The notes under the pieces are model-generated. The model had not been told where the DNA came from. It did not search any database and was given only the letters and a program-made list of their open reading frames with translations. DNA of 64,000 nucleotides from assembly GCF_008153345.1 (NCBI RefSeq), contig NZ_CP042818.1, positions 2,753,001 through 2,817,000 of the forward strand. The letters are read 5' to 3'. The stretch is from Treponema phagedenis (GTDB lineage: Bacteria > Spirochaetota > Spirochaetia > Treponematales > Treponemataceae). Below, piece by piece: positions 18,583 to 27,295 of the stretch; positions within the stretch are counted from its first letter, which is position 1, and each line of letters starts with the position of its first letter. The position numbers and the translations under genes are program-made.

Positions 18583-19079
18583 TTACTGCAGCGTTCTGTA
18601 ATTAACTTCCTGTTATACAAATCTGAGCACCAACAATGAGAACTTCCGGATTCAGCATTCCTATGGTAAATTACTCACCGTTGCGAAATTCCAAACGATG
18701 TTTTAAAGCATCAACATAAAACTATAAAATTGAAGCTTTAAAACTCGTTGGCGAAGTTACAGTAAGTTTTCAAAACTTCGCCCTATGGTAAATTGCTCAC
18801 CGTTGCGCCGTGTCGGACTCCTTTTTATAACAGGGAGTTTTAAAACTCGTGGTTTAAATTTTTTTCACCGGACGTCAAAAATCAGAACGGGCACGGACGC
18901 CCGTGGTTCCACGCAGCAGCGATGTTTTAAAAGCACAAACTTTTTCCAAGTGCTTTTAAAACTCGTGGTTTAGTTTTTGCCACGGACGGCAAAAACTAAA
19001 CCGGAGCTCTTTTTTATAAAATTGTCTTGGTTTGTATACAATATTAAAAACGGGGAGCTTATCAAAAAACGCTGTATTA
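18583..19079 (+). repeat. Long composite copy of the hairpin repeat with terminal inverted repeats (copy C)
   Basis: The 633-base gap between yqeB and selD holds this element of about 500 bases and no gene. Ends: TTACTGCAGCGTTCT at 18583-18597 and AAAACGCTGTATTA at 19066-19079. Internal parts include two CTATGGTAAATT(A/G)CTCACCG modules (18661, 18783), a stem GTTTTAAAGC (18700-18709)/GCTTTAAAAC (18735-18744), a stem GGCGAAGTT (18750-18758)/AACTTCGCC (18774-18782), a TTGCGCCGTGTCGGACTCC module (18803), and a perfect 15-bp stem at 18967-18981/18988-19002 with loop ACGGAC. The last three bases of the right end are the yqeB stop codon. Bases 18444-18582 hold nothing recognisable. Confidence 0.82.
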
Positions 19080-19880
19080 GGATGCTGCATTGTTTTTTAT
19101 TTTTAACACCATGATGGCTTCCAACACTGCCCCTCCGATTGCTCTCGCCTTATCTGAAATTGTATTGCAGTCTGTTTTTTCTCTCGGGTCAACATCCGCT
19201 ATTTTCATTCCTTTAAAAACCTTATACTCATTTTTTATTAAGCCGCGTAAAACCCCCGCTATTTTAGCTTTGATTTCATAGTCATCCACCACGGCGATTA
19301 CCTCATCTGTATGAACAATATCGCCGATGTTTTTTAAATTAGTAATAACGCCTTCAGCCGGAGAATGTATAACCCTTTCCGCACTGAACCCCATGATGGC
19401 TCCCGGTATTCCCGTATTTTTTTCTGCTCCTCCGCTAAATATGAGGCGCCCTAAATTATGTCCTCTATTAGTTTCTATTCCAATATGACAATCTTTACCT
19501 GCGGTAAAACCCGGACCGAGCGCCACCACTCCTTTTGCCATTTGCATACCGGTTCCTAAATTTTTTTTTGCAAGAATTGCATCAACCATAAAATCAACTT
19601 TTATGCGTTTTAATGTCTCACAATTTTCATCTACAATTATCGCTACTTTATTTTTTTTCCATGCGTCGTGTATGTCCGATATGGTTTTACATAGTACGGC
19701 TTCAATGTCTTCAACCGTAGCCGTGCCTTCATATACGGCTTCGCATAACGCAACACTTCGTCTAATGGCACTTGGAGTTTTGCATTCAAGAGCAAGAACT
19801 TTAAAACCTGATCTATGCAGTTTTTGAATTACGCCTGTTGCAATATCGCCCGCACCTCTTACAGCAATTACTTCATCCAT
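19077..19880 (-). CDS. yqeB: Selenium-dependent molybdenum hydroxylase maturation protein YqeB
   Basis: 267 residues, matching the EF2563/YqeB family that accompanies selenium-dependent molybdenum hydroxylases. The N-terminal Rossmann-like segment is VIAVRGAGDIATGVIQKLHRSGFKVLALE. Further family sequence is VVALGPGFTAGKDCHIGIETNRGHNLGR and IHSPAEGVITNLKNIGDIV, a biotinyl-like hammerhead. Its exact step is unknown; it is inferred to help insert selenium or finish the cofactor. The start overlaps the yqeC-mocA stop by 8 bases. Its stop codon lies in the terminal repeat of the adjacent repeat element. Confidence 0.9.
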   Translation of the reverse strand: MDEVIAVRGAGDIATGVIQKLHRSGFKVLALECKTPSAIRRSVALCEAVYEGTATVEDIEAVLCKTISDIHDAWKKNKVAIIVDENCETLKRIKVDFMVDAILAKKNLGTGMQMAKGVVALGPGFTAGKDCHIGIETNRGHNLGRLIFSGGAEKNTGIPGAIMGFSAERVIHSPAEGVITNLKNIGDIVHTDEVIAVVDDYEIKAKIAGVLRGLIKNEYKVFKGMKIADVDPREKTDCNTISDKARAIGGAVLEAIMVLKIKNNAAS

Positions 19881-21165
19881 TTAATGCCTCTCGGTAATCA
19901 TTTTCATCATCGATATCAATAGCTTCTCTTTTATTTTTGATGAGGACTGCTTTATGATTGTCCTCTTTTATTAGTTTAACTCCGCCTTCATCCGCTGTTA
20001 AATTGAGTAAATCGTTTTTGTATTTGTTCGGAAAAATCATTGGCCCTCCGCGTTTTTTTCCATACACGGGATGAACTATTACATGAGGATTTAAATTAAA
20101 TTCTCGCAGTAATTTTTTAACAGTCGTTTCACTAATAAATGGTTGATCGGATACAAAAAACATATAGCCCTTTGAATTAAGATTTGTCAGTCCTGATTTT
20201 ATTGACTCACTCTTTCCAAGAAAAGCTGTCGGATTTTCTTTTACAACTATTCCACGTTTTTGTCCATAGTTTCGTATATCCTCATCATTGGTTATTAGAA
20301 TTTTATCTTTAAAATCAAACTTGGATACTAAGTCAAGCACGTATTCATAAAGTTTTTTCCCATGCAAATTTACTTTCAATTTATTATCGCCAAATCTTTT
20401 AGAAAAACCGCTTGCCAATATTATTGCACTAATTTCATTGGCATTGAGTACATCAAACACCAACCTTCCTAAAATAAATTTAATATTTTCAAACTCATCT
20501 TCAAATTCTTTTATTACGCTCTGAATTTTATTTACCTCGTTTTTTTCTTTAACGCAATCCATTTTAGTAAAGTATAAATATTTTTTGCCTTTGAAGTTTT
20601 TGAAAATACCGTACGGAGACGCTATAATGTTTTTATAAATCTCTTTTGTCATGCTTCCCTTAAAATTAAATTCATTTTTAAAAGCATCTGATTCATAAAT
20701 ATTACTTTCGGTAATTTCTTTATCATAAATGTCTATTGGTATTACGCCAATTGTTTTAGTTGTTCCGTTCAAAATTACCGGCTCATTTTCTTTCCATGCT
20801 TTTAATGGCAACTGTTTTGATCCGTCTGCTTCTATTAAGATATAATCAAAATCTTCTTTTATGCTTTCTAAATCATTATCGTTAATTCCGTAAAGTTTCT
20901 TATTTTTGATAGATGATGATAGGATAACTAAACTGTTTTTTTTAATATCATTTTTTTGTTTATGGTATGTTTTTAAATCGGTAAACAAAAATTCATTTTT
21001 ATCCGGCTTAACATCGGCAGACAATTTTGTTGAACTGGTTAAAAGAACTTTGCCGTGCATTTTAAGTTCTCGCGCCAAAGTAAATAAGAGCGTGGTTTTT
21101 CCACCGGAGCCTGTTATGGACACAATATCTTTTTTATGTATATTAAATTTTTTATAAAGCTCCAT
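19873..21165 (-). CDS. YqeC-MocA fusion: hydroxylase accessory GTPase-like domain plus molybdopterin nucleotidyltransferase
   Basis: 430 residues. The N-terminal half (about 1-235) is YqeC-like, with a P-loop GSGGKTTLLFTLA near residue 19 and ILIEADGSKQLPLKAW. The C-terminal half (about 240-430) is a MocA/MobA-type nucleotidyltransferase, with SAIILASGFSKRFGDNKL, FVSDQPFISETTV and HPVYGKKRGGPMIFP. MocA enzymes add CMP to molybdopterin to form the cytosine dinucleotide cofactor used by xanthine dehydrogenase-family hydroxylases. In many genomes the two domains are separate genes, so this is a fusion. It lies 18 bases after modC and overlaps yqeB. Confidence 0.9.
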   Translation of the reverse strand: MELYKKFNIHKKDIVSITGSGGKTTLLFTLARELKMHGKVLLTSSTKLSADVKPDKNEFLFTDLKTYHKQKNDIKKNSLVILSSSIKNKKLYGINDNDLESIKEDFDYILIEADGSKQLPLKAWKENEPVILNGTTKTIGVIPIDIYDKEITESNIYESDAFKNEFNFKGSMTKEIYKNIIASPYGIFKNFKGKKYLYFTKMDCVKEKNEVNKIQSVIKEFEDEFENIKFILGRLVFDVLNANEISAIILASGFSKRFGDNKLKVNLHGKKLYEYVLDLVSKFDFKDKILITNDEDIRNYGQKRGIVVKENPTAFLGKSESIKSGLTNLNSKGYMFFVSDQPFISETTVKKLLREFNLNPHVIVHPVYGKKRGGPMIFPNKYKNDLLNLTADEGGVKLIKEDNHKAVLIKNKREAIDIDDENDYREALNG

Positions 21166-21183
21166 ACGATTTTTCCTTAATAA

Positions 21184-22209
21184 TTATAAATCCAAGAATA
21201 GTAAATCATCATATTTATAATACAGTATTATCTCTTTGTTAATATTTTTATTTAAGTACGCAAGAGTATCACCATGTATATTAAACTCAAGTAGTATGGT
21301 TTTATTATTAACGGATAATATTCCGATTAGTTTTTCTATGTCAGAGATAAGATTTTTTAAAATTCCTTTAACTGCAAACGCGTCATGTATGCTATCAAGA
21401 TAAAAGCATTCGGCTCTCAGTGAAACGCAGGGAGTATTTATGTTTTTTGATAGGTTTATGTTATAGTCTACGAGCGTCGGCATACCGTCAACAAGATTAA
21501 CCGCACTGAAATTTTTATGTCCTAATATTTTTGCCGACTCAATATTTTTAGGATGTTTTATTATATTCTTTGAACCGAAGTCTACTACTTTACCGTTGGA
21601 AAGAATTAAGATTTCATCACTAAGTCTATATGCCTCATTCTTATTATGTGTAACAATTATCCGAGGTATATCAAAGTCTTTTAAAAAACTTATAATTTCC
21701 TGTTCCATATCCCATTTCAAATTAGTGTCAAGCGCAGAAAAAGGTTCATCCAATAATATTATGCTTGGATTTGTAGATATTATTCTTGCAAGAGCGACTC
21801 TTTGTTTTTCACCTCCACTTAAATCTTTCGGATACCTGTCTTTTAAATGATACACTCTAAACTTTTTTAACAAGTCATGTGCGGTGCTTATTTTATCTTT
21901 GCCTTTCATAAAATAGGTTAAGTTTTTCTCTACCGTAAGATGAGGAAACAAGGCAAGACTCTGAAACATATAACCGACACCTCTGTCTTTTGAATCAATG
22001 TTAATATTAGTGTCCGTATTATACAGCATCCTATCCGATACCTTAATGTAGCCCTTATCCGGTTTTATCAGACCTGCAATTGATTTCAGTGTTAGAGATT
22101 TACCCGATCCTGAATGTCCGAGAATACCCAAGGTTTTTGTTTTTGTTTTAAACGATACATCAAGGCTAAAATTTTTATAATCTTTTTTGATACTGATTTC
22201 TATCGCCAT
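21184..22209 (-). CDS. modC: Molybdate ABC transporter ATP-binding protein ModC
   Basis: ATPase of the molybdate importer. 341 residues. Walker A is GHSGSGKSLTLKS (about residues 31-43), the ABC signature is LSGGEKQRVALARI, and Walker B is IILLDEPFSALD with the switch histidine in IIVTHNKNEA. The C-terminal part (about 235-341) is a MOP/TOBE-like molybdate-binding domain. The start overlaps modB by 10 bases. Next to modA and modB, molybdate is the likely substrate, though tungstate cannot be excluded. Confidence 0.93.
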   Translation of the reverse strand: MAIEISIKKDYKNFSLDVSFKTKTKTLGILGHSGSGKSLTLKSIAGLIKPDKGYIKVSDRMLYNTDTNINIDSKDRGVGYMFQSLALFPHLTVEKNLTYFMKGKDKISTAHDLLKKFRVYHLKDRYPKDLSGGEKQRVALARIISTNPSIILLDEPFSALDTNLKWDMEQEIISFLKDFDIPRIIVTHNKNEAYRLSDEILILSNGKVVDFGSKNIIKHPKNIESAKILGHKNFSAVNLVDGMPTLVDYNINLSKNINTPCVSLRAECFYLDSIHDAFAVKGILKNLISDIEKLIGILSVNNKTILLEFNIHGDTLAYLNKNINKEIILYYKYDDLLFLDL

Positions 22210-22844
22210 TTTTTCATTCCAAAAGTATTGAGGAGTATTATAAAAATAAAACTCAAGGTTATTATCACAAGAGAATACTTTAATGCCAACATCTTATTTC
22301 CTGCTTGTACCGCACTATATATTGCGGTAGATACTGTTTGAGTTCTGCCGACAATATTTCCGGAAATCATTATTGTTGCACCGAATTCGCCTATAGCCCT
22401 TGAAAAGGATAAAACGATTCCCGCAAGCAATCCGTCTTTTGATAAGGGTAAAAGAATTTTCCAAAATATTTTTCGTTTATTCATGCCAAGCGTTTTTGCT
22501 GCATCCAAGTATTCTTTATCAACTTGTAAAAACGATCCAAGGGCTGTTCTATACATTAGCGGAAAACTTACCACAACCGCCGCTATCACTGTTGCCCAAT
22601 ACGAAAAAACTATTTGGAAATTGAGCAAGTTATATATCGGCGCAAAGACTCCTCGTGCGCCGAAAAACATGAGCAATAAAAACCCGACAACGGTTGGAGG
22701 AAGTACTAACGGTAAAGTAAATATTCCGTCAAATAATGCTTTGTATTTTGTTTTCATAACAAAGTTAGCGGCAAAAATCCCTAAGAAAAATGTTATGAAT
22801 GTGGAAATTATTCCTGTCTTAACCGATATTTGAAGCGAACTCAT
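22200..22844 (-). CDS. modB: Molybdate ABC transporter permease ModB
   Basis: Transmembrane subunit of the molybdate importer. 214 residues with five or six hydrophobic helices. The coupling-loop EAA motif is DAAKTLGMNKRKIFWKILLPLS, and the family motif ALYRTALGSF-like (MYRTALGSFLQVD) and FSRAIGEFGATIMISGN follow, typical of ModB. The start overlaps modA by 4 bases and the stop overlaps modC by 10. Confidence 0.94.
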   Translation of the reverse strand: MSSLQISVKTGIISTFITFFLGIFAANFVMKTKYKALFDGIFTLPLVLPPTVVGFLLLMFFGARGVFAPIYNLLNFQIVFSYWATVIAAVVVSFPLMYRTALGSFLQVDKEYLDAAKTLGMNKRKIFWKILLPLSKDGLLAGIVLSFSRAIGEFGATIMISGNIVGRTQTVSTAIYSAVQAGNKMLALKYSLVIITLSFIFIILLNTFGMKKWR

Positions 22845-23608
22845 TTTACTTTAAATCCGTATTTTTCGTATACTTTTTTTGCGTCATCCGATTTTAAATA
22901 TGCAAAAAATTTTTGTACCTCTGTTTTGGATTCGCTACCCTTTATTATGGCTATGGGATAATTGACAGGACTATGTGTTCCTTCGGGAGCGGTGTCCAAA
23001 ATATTTATCTTATCTTTTTCGATAAAGGCATCTGTCTTATAAACCGTTGCACAATCCACATTGCCGCTTACAACCCAATCCAGAGACTGTCGTACATCAG
23101 CAGAACTTACCATTTTAGTTTTTACAAAATCAAAATTTCCGATCTTTGTAAAAATTTCTTTACTGTATGCTCCCACCGGAACAGATTCTGGGTCAGCAAT
23201 CGCAATTTTTTTAACATCGCTGTCTTGAATAGTTTTAAACGTCAGAATTGTTTTTGAGTCTTTCGGTGTTATCAACACAACTTCATTTTCCAATAGTTCA
23301 AATCTGGAGTTTTTATCTATCAGATTCTTTTCTTCCAACCTGTTCATCTGTTTATCCGCAGCCGAAAAGAAAATATCACAAGGGGCATTTTCTTCAATTT
23401 GAGCTTGTAATGTCCCCGAGCCTGCAAAGTTTGCAAGTATTTCTATGTTATTATCTTTTTTATAAATATCGATAATTTCCTTTATTGCATCTGTCAATGA
23501 TGCCGCCGCCGATATAAAGATTTCTTTTTCTTCCGTTCGCTTATTCTCATTGCAAGCGGTAAATAAAAAAATCACAGTTAAAATTGTTAGTAGTATTTTC
23601 CTTGTCAT
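22841..23608 (-). CDS. modA: Molybdate-binding lipoprotein ModA
   Basis: Periplasmic substrate-binding protein of the molybdate importer. 255 residues. The signal peptide ends in a lipobox LFTAC with the lipidated cysteine at residue 19, fitting spirochaetal membrane anchoring. Binding-site segments are ISAAASLTDAIKEI, FAGSGTLQAQIEENAPCDIFFSAA and ADPESVPVGAYSKE, all typical of ModA. It starts the modABC set just downstream of a ModE-like regulator gene (gap 8 bases). Confidence 0.94.
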   Translation of the reverse strand: MTRKILLTILTVIFLFTACNENKRTEEKEIFISAAASLTDAIKEIIDIYKKDNNIEILANFAGSGTLQAQIEENAPCDIFFSAADKQMNRLEEKNLIDKNSRFELLENEVVLITPKDSKTILTFKTIQDSDVKKIAIADPESVPVGAYSKEIFTKIGNFDFVKTKMVSSADVRQSLDWVVSGNVDCATVYKTDAFIEKDKINILDTAPEGTHSPVNYPIAIIKGSESKTEVQKFFAYLKSDDAKKVYEKYGFKVK

Positions 23609-23616
23609 ATTGTCTC

Positions 23617-23952
23617 CTAAAAATATTTGTTAAAAATTTTTTCCGAATAAGATTTTACCTCTTCTTCAAACTTTTTATAATTTTCTAAAAACTGTTCCGC
23701 ATATTCTGTAAGTGTACTTTCTCCTCCGGTTATACCTCCTGATTTTCTATCAACTATTTTTGAACCAAGTTCTTTTTCCATATTCCCTATCATCTTTAAT
23801 GCCTTGGAATAGGACAGCCCCATTTTTTGTGCTGCTGTTTTTATTGCGCCTTCTTTTTTTATTAAGGTTAATAAATCATACACGCCGGGGCCGAAAAATT
23901 TATTCTCATTAACCAGTGTTATTTTGATATAATGATTAAACTTATTTTTCAT
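23617..23952 (-). CDS. ModE-type winged-helix regulator (N-terminal domain only)
   Basis: 111 residues, corresponding to the DNA-binding domain of ModE (COG2005). It has FGPGVYDLLTLIKKEGAIKTAAQKMGLSYSKALKMIGNMEKELG and the beta-wing IVDRKSGGITGGESTLTEYA. The C-terminal molybdate-binding domains of full ModE are absent, so any metal sensing would need another route. It is a likely regulator of the mod genes next to it. The start overlaps the mogA-like stop by 4 bases. Confidence 0.9.
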   Translation of the reverse strand: MKNKFNHYIKITLVNENKFFGPGVYDLLTLIKKEGAIKTAAQKMGLSYSKALKMIGNMEKELGSKIVDRKSGGITGGESTLTEYAEQFLENYKKFEEEVKSYSEKIFNKYF

Positions 23953-24452
23953 CTGCTATCATCAACCTTTGCGCAATCATTTTTTTCATTGGTCAGTATT
24001 TTTAACGCATGAGGAATTGCAGTGATAATAAACCCTAAGTTTTCAACCGCAGCTTTCGGACTGCCCGGTACATTAAGTATTAAGGTGTGATTTCTAATCA
24101 CGGATACTGCCCGCGATAAAATTCCGAAGGGAGTTATTTCCAATGACCGCCTCCTCATCTCTTCTCCAAAACCGGGTACAATTTTGTCTGCAATTTTAAG
24201 TGTCGCTTCCGGAGTAACATCTCTTTTATTAAAACCGGTACCACCGTTTGTGATAACTAAATTTACCTTTTGAGAATCGGAAATTTCAATTAGTAAATTT
24301 GAAATGGGATTAATTTCATCCGGTACAATATCATAACCGCAAACTTCAAAAGAATGCTCAGTAAGAAAATCTCTTAATGCAGGGCCGGTTAAATCTTTTT
24401 TATTTTCATAGTAGCTGCTATCGCTCACGGTTATAATATGGACTTTAAACAT
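23949..24452 (-). CDS. MogA/MoaB-family molybdopterin adenylyltransferase
   Basis: Activates molybdopterin by adenylation before metal insertion. 167 residues. Key family motifs are ITVSDSSYYENKKDLTGPAL near the N-terminus, LVITNGGTGFNKRDVTPEAT in the centre and LNVPGSPKAA near the C-terminus. The aspartates of the TGxxxxDVTPEA motif are kept. The C-terminal tail is short and charged. The start overlaps the MOSC gene by 22 bases. MogA and MoaB are hard to separate by sequence, so no symbol is given. Confidence 0.9.
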   Translation of the reverse strand: MFKVHIITVSDSSYYENKKDLTGPALRDFLTEHSFEVCGYDIVPDEINPISNLLIEISDSQKVNLVITNGGTGFNKRDVTPEATLKIADKIVPGFGEEMRRRSLEITPFGILSRAVSVIRNHTLILNVPGSPKAAVENLGFIITAIPHALKILTNEKNDCAKVDDSR

Positions 24453-24871
24453 ACCGCATCACCTTTTTTTATTGCGCCGCCCTGTATAACTTTTGAAAAA
24501 ACACCTTCTTCGGGCATTATACATCTTCCTACGATATCTTTAATCTCACAGCCTTTATGGCAATCCTTACCGATTTGCGTTACTTCCAACTCCGCATTGG
24601 AAATAATAATCCTATCGCCTATTTTTATTTTTGAAAAATCTATTCCCGATATGAGTAAGTTTTCTCCAAAGATTCCATGTTCCATTGGTATTTTTATCGT
24701 ATCCTTAAATTGTAAAAAACTTTCATACGATAAAAGACTCACCTGTCTATGCCAGTTTCCTCCGTGTGCATCATTTTCTATTCCGAAATTTTCTATGAGA
24801 TTTGCCTCTGTAACTTCTTTTTTAACGGTTTGTCGTTTCGGACTTATATTAATTGAAATCAGTGTTCCCAT
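24431..24871 (-). CDS. MOSC-domain protein
   Basis: 146 residues forming a stand-alone MOSC domain. Sequence features are NFGIENDAHGGNWHRQVSLL, HGIFGENLLISGIDF and the conserved cysteine motif GKDCHKGCEI. MOSC domains bind persulfide or molybdenum-cofactor sulfur and occur in molybdenum-cofactor sulfurases and mARC-like enzymes. Here it lies between moaA and the mogA-like gene. A role in molybdenum cofactor transfer or sulfur/selenium loading is inferred from context. Confidence 0.9.
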   Translation of the reverse strand: MGTLISINISPKRQTVKKEVTEANLIENFGIENDAHGGNWHRQVSLLSYESFLQFKDTIKIPMEHGIFGENLLISGIDFSKIKIGDRIIISNAELEVTQIGKDCHKGCEIKDIVGRCIMPEEGVFSKVIQGGAIKKGDAVCLKSIL

Positions 24872-25840
24872 TTAACCTCCTAATTCATTCATGCTATATG
24901 AACTTTCGCTTTTTTTGTTAAATATATTTTCCATCGGTTTTAGCAGTATTTCCTGCGTAACCCTTTTTAGAAATTCATCTTTCGTTATGCTTCCGTCAAT
25001 ATAATCAAGCGTACTAAATCCGGTATCATAACATAAGCAAAATACAATTTTGCCGTCGCTGTCTAATCGTATTCTGTTACAGTTTTTGCAAAACGAATGT
25101 CCAAGCGCATCTATAAAACCTATTTTTATTTTCAAGTTATCATAGGTAAAATATTCTGCAGGCCCATTGCCGAGTTTTCCGTTATATCTTTTTTTATTTT
25201 TATAAACCTTGGATACAACGCAGTCAATTTCTTCTCTTGAAAATTTATTATACGCCTTTCCGTTTCCCATAGGCATAAGTTCAATAAATCGTAAAATTAG
25301 ATTATTATCTTCCGCAAACGTAATAAGATTTAAAATTTCTTTATCATTAAATCCCCTGATGAGTACCGTATTAAGCTTTATATTTTTATACCCTCGTTTT
25401 AAAAGCAGCCTAATATTTTCTTTTAAGTTTTGAAGCTCTCCTCCAGTTATGTATTTATACATACTATCGTTTAGAGAATCAATGGATATGTTAACGCCGT
25501 CCATATAATTAATAATTTCATCAATATATTTATCAATTAAAAGTCCGTTGGTTGTAAGTGTTATCTTTGTAAATTTTTTACTCTCTTTTAAAGATTTTAC
25601 TAAATCCATTGTATCCTTTCTTACCAGCGGTTCCCCTCCCGTAATTTTTATTTTTTTTATCCCAACCTCGCTAAGCGCTAATAATACTTTTTCATAATCT
25701 TTTATTTTAAGCAAACTTTCTTTATACACTCCGCATTCGGGCATACAGTATTTACATCTCAGATTACAATTCTTTGTAAGTGAAACTCTTATATAGTCTA
25801 TTTTTCTGTTAAAGGAATCTTTAAGTTCTATTATACTCAC
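24872..25840 (-). CDS. moaA: GTP 3',8-cyclase MoaA (radical SAM)
   Basis: First step of molybdopterin synthesis, converting GTP to the cyclic intermediate processed by MoaC. 322 residues. The radical-SAM cluster motif is CNLRCKYCMPECG (CxxxCxxC), and the second C-terminal cluster motif is FCKNCNRIRLDSDGKIVFC. The protein ends in the Gly-Gly dipeptide known to be important in MoaA. TGGEPLVRKD is also present. It shares a 20-base overlap with moaC. Confidence 0.96.
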   Translation of the reverse strand: MSIIELKDSFNRKIDYIRVSLTKNCNLRCKYCMPECGVYKESLLKIKDYEKVLLALSEVGIKKIKITGGEPLVRKDTMDLVKSLKESKKFTKITLTTNGLLIDKYIDEIINYMDGVNISIDSLNDSMYKYITGGELQNLKENIRLLLKRGYKNIKLNTVLIRGFNDKEILNLITFAEDNNLILRFIELMPMGNGKAYNKFSREEIDCVVSKVYKNKKRYNGKLGNGPAEYFTYDNLKIKIGFIDALGHSFCKNCNRIRLDSDGKIVFCLCYDTGFSTLDYIDGSITKDEFLKRVTQEILLKPMENIFNKKSESSYSMNELGG

Positions 25841-26297
25841 CGCTTTTGCCGCCTGATTTGTGAACTAGCTTTATATCGGATATTACCATTGAACGATCGA
25901 GCGCTTTTACCATATCGTAAATGGTTATAAGAGCAATTGACACTCCTGTTATAACTTCAATTTCAATACCTGTCTTTGCATAAATCTCCGCTTCGCATAC
26001 GGCAATAACGGAATGCTCAGTTTCATCCAACTCAAAACTCAACGCCAGTTTTTCAGTATTGATAGGATGCGTCATTGGAATTAAATCGGAAGTTTTTTTT
26101 GCAGCCATTATTCCCGCAACTTGCGCAACAGTCAGTACATCGCCTTTTTCAATTTCTTTATTTTTTATTTTCTCAAAGACATTGTTATTCATCGTAATTT
26201 TTCCGCACGCAACAGCTTTTCTTTTGGTAACGCTTTTATTCGAAATATCAACCATTCGTGCATTGCCCCTTTCATCAAAATGAGTCAGTGTATTCAC
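25821..26297 (-). CDS. moaC: Cyclic pyranopterin monophosphate synthase MoaC
   Basis: Converts the MoaA product to cyclic pyranopterin monophosphate. 158 residues, standard length. Family motifs: THFDERGNARMVDISNK at the start, AQVAGIMAAKKTSDLIPMTHPI in the centre, and TGIEIEVITGVSIALITIYDMVKALDR near the end. The start overlaps the MoeA-like stop by 4 bases and the stop overlaps moaA, so the set is translationally coupled. Confidence 0.96.
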   Translation of the reverse strand: MNTLTHFDERGNARMVDISNKSVTKRKAVACGKITMNNNVFEKIKNKEIEKGDVLTVAQVAGIMAAKKTSDLIPMTHPINTEKLALSFELDETEHSVIAVCEAEIYAKTGIEIEVITGVSIALITIYDMVKALDRSMVISDIKLVHKSGGKSGEYNRT

Positions 26298-27265
26298 AGT
26301 AATCCTCCATGCCCTAAAGAAATCAAATATTCTTTGGTAATTATTTCTCCTGCCGCAATCTTTGGCAAAATTAAATCAAAGACAGTTTTTTTATTAAATA
26401 TAATAGAGCCGGGCAAGCCCAAAACTGCAGTCCGATTTTTATGCGCAACTAAAAACATTGCCCCCGGAAGTACCGGCGTCCCATACGAAACCACATGATC
26501 GGCATAAGCTTTTATTGCACCGGGAGTTAAATCATCGGGGTCTACACTCATTCCTCCCGTGCATAAAATTAAATCGCAGTTTTTTTTATCTGCTGCGCGT
26601 ATTTCAGTTAGAATACTGTCTATATCATCTTTAGAATAACTGTGATGTATAATTTCAAAATCAAAAGGAAGCAATTTTTCAGTAAGCACCTCTTTAAATC
26701 CGTCTTTAATTTTCCCGCTGAATACTTCAGAACCGGTTGTAATAATTCCAACCCTTTGTTTTTTATACGGTAAAACTTTGAGTATGTGTTCACCTTGCGC
26801 ACTATCGAGGCAGTTTTTAATTTTTTCCTTTTTTATAATAAGCGGAATAGCCCGCGTCCCTGCCAACACATCTCCTTCTTTAATTACAGAATCATTATAC
26901 TTAGTTGCAATCATAACATCGGGCATTGAATTAATTGTATGTAAAAGTTTAACATTAACTTTAAGAAGCCCGTCAATTTCTGAAATTAAATTTATTCTTC
27001 CTTCAGATACATCCGATAGTCTAATGTTTTCTCCCGCGCAAATCCCTGCAAGAATTCTTGCAGCATCTTCCTCATGGTAGTGCGTATCATCAAGCTCATA
27101 AACATAGACATGCTCTTTGCCCATTGATAAAAGCACTTCTATATCTTCTTCTTTTATAACATGTCCCCTTTTGAATCTTGCGCTCTTGCTTTTACCAGGA
27201 ATGATTTGAGTGAGATCGTGAAATAAAATTTTTCCCACCGCATCTTTTGTCTGTATTACTTTCAT
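26294..27265 (-). CDS. MoeA-like molybdopterin-binding protein (short form)
   Basis: 323 residues, shorter than MoeA (about 400). The molybdopterin-binding domain is recognisable from KQRVGIITTGSEVFSGKI, LILCTGGMSVDPDDLTPGAI and AVLGLPGSIIFNKKTVFDLILP. The N-terminal part (HDLTQIIPGKSKSARFKRGHVIKEED) differs from normal MoeA. This short type recurs in clusters with selenium-dependent hydroxylases and may do the metal insertion step there, or be a specialised carrier. No full-length MoeA, MoaD or MoaE gene is in the window. Confidence 0.85.
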   Translation of the reverse strand: MKVIQTKDAVGKILFHDLTQIIPGKSKSARFKRGHVIKEEDIEVLLSMGKEHVYVYELDDTHYHEEDAARILAGICAGENIRLSDVSEGRINLISEIDGLLKVNVKLLHTINSMPDVMIATKYNDSVIKEGDVLAGTRAIPLIIKKEKIKNCLDSAQGEHILKVLPYKKQRVGIITTGSEVFSGKIKDGFKEVLTEKLLPFDFEIIHHSYSKDDIDSILTEIRAADKKNCDLILCTGGMSVDPDDLTPGAIKAYADHVVSYGTPVLPGAMFLVAHKNRTAVLGLPGSIIFNKKTVFDLILPKIAAGEIITKEYLISLGHGGLL

Positions 27266-27295
27266 TATTTACCTTCCATAAAAAACATTGCGGAA

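Noticed and set aside
18785-18973. 62-codon open frame between selD and yqeB
   Set aside because: Lies wholly inside the composite repeat and crosses its hairpins; an equivalent frame is not preserved in the other copies.
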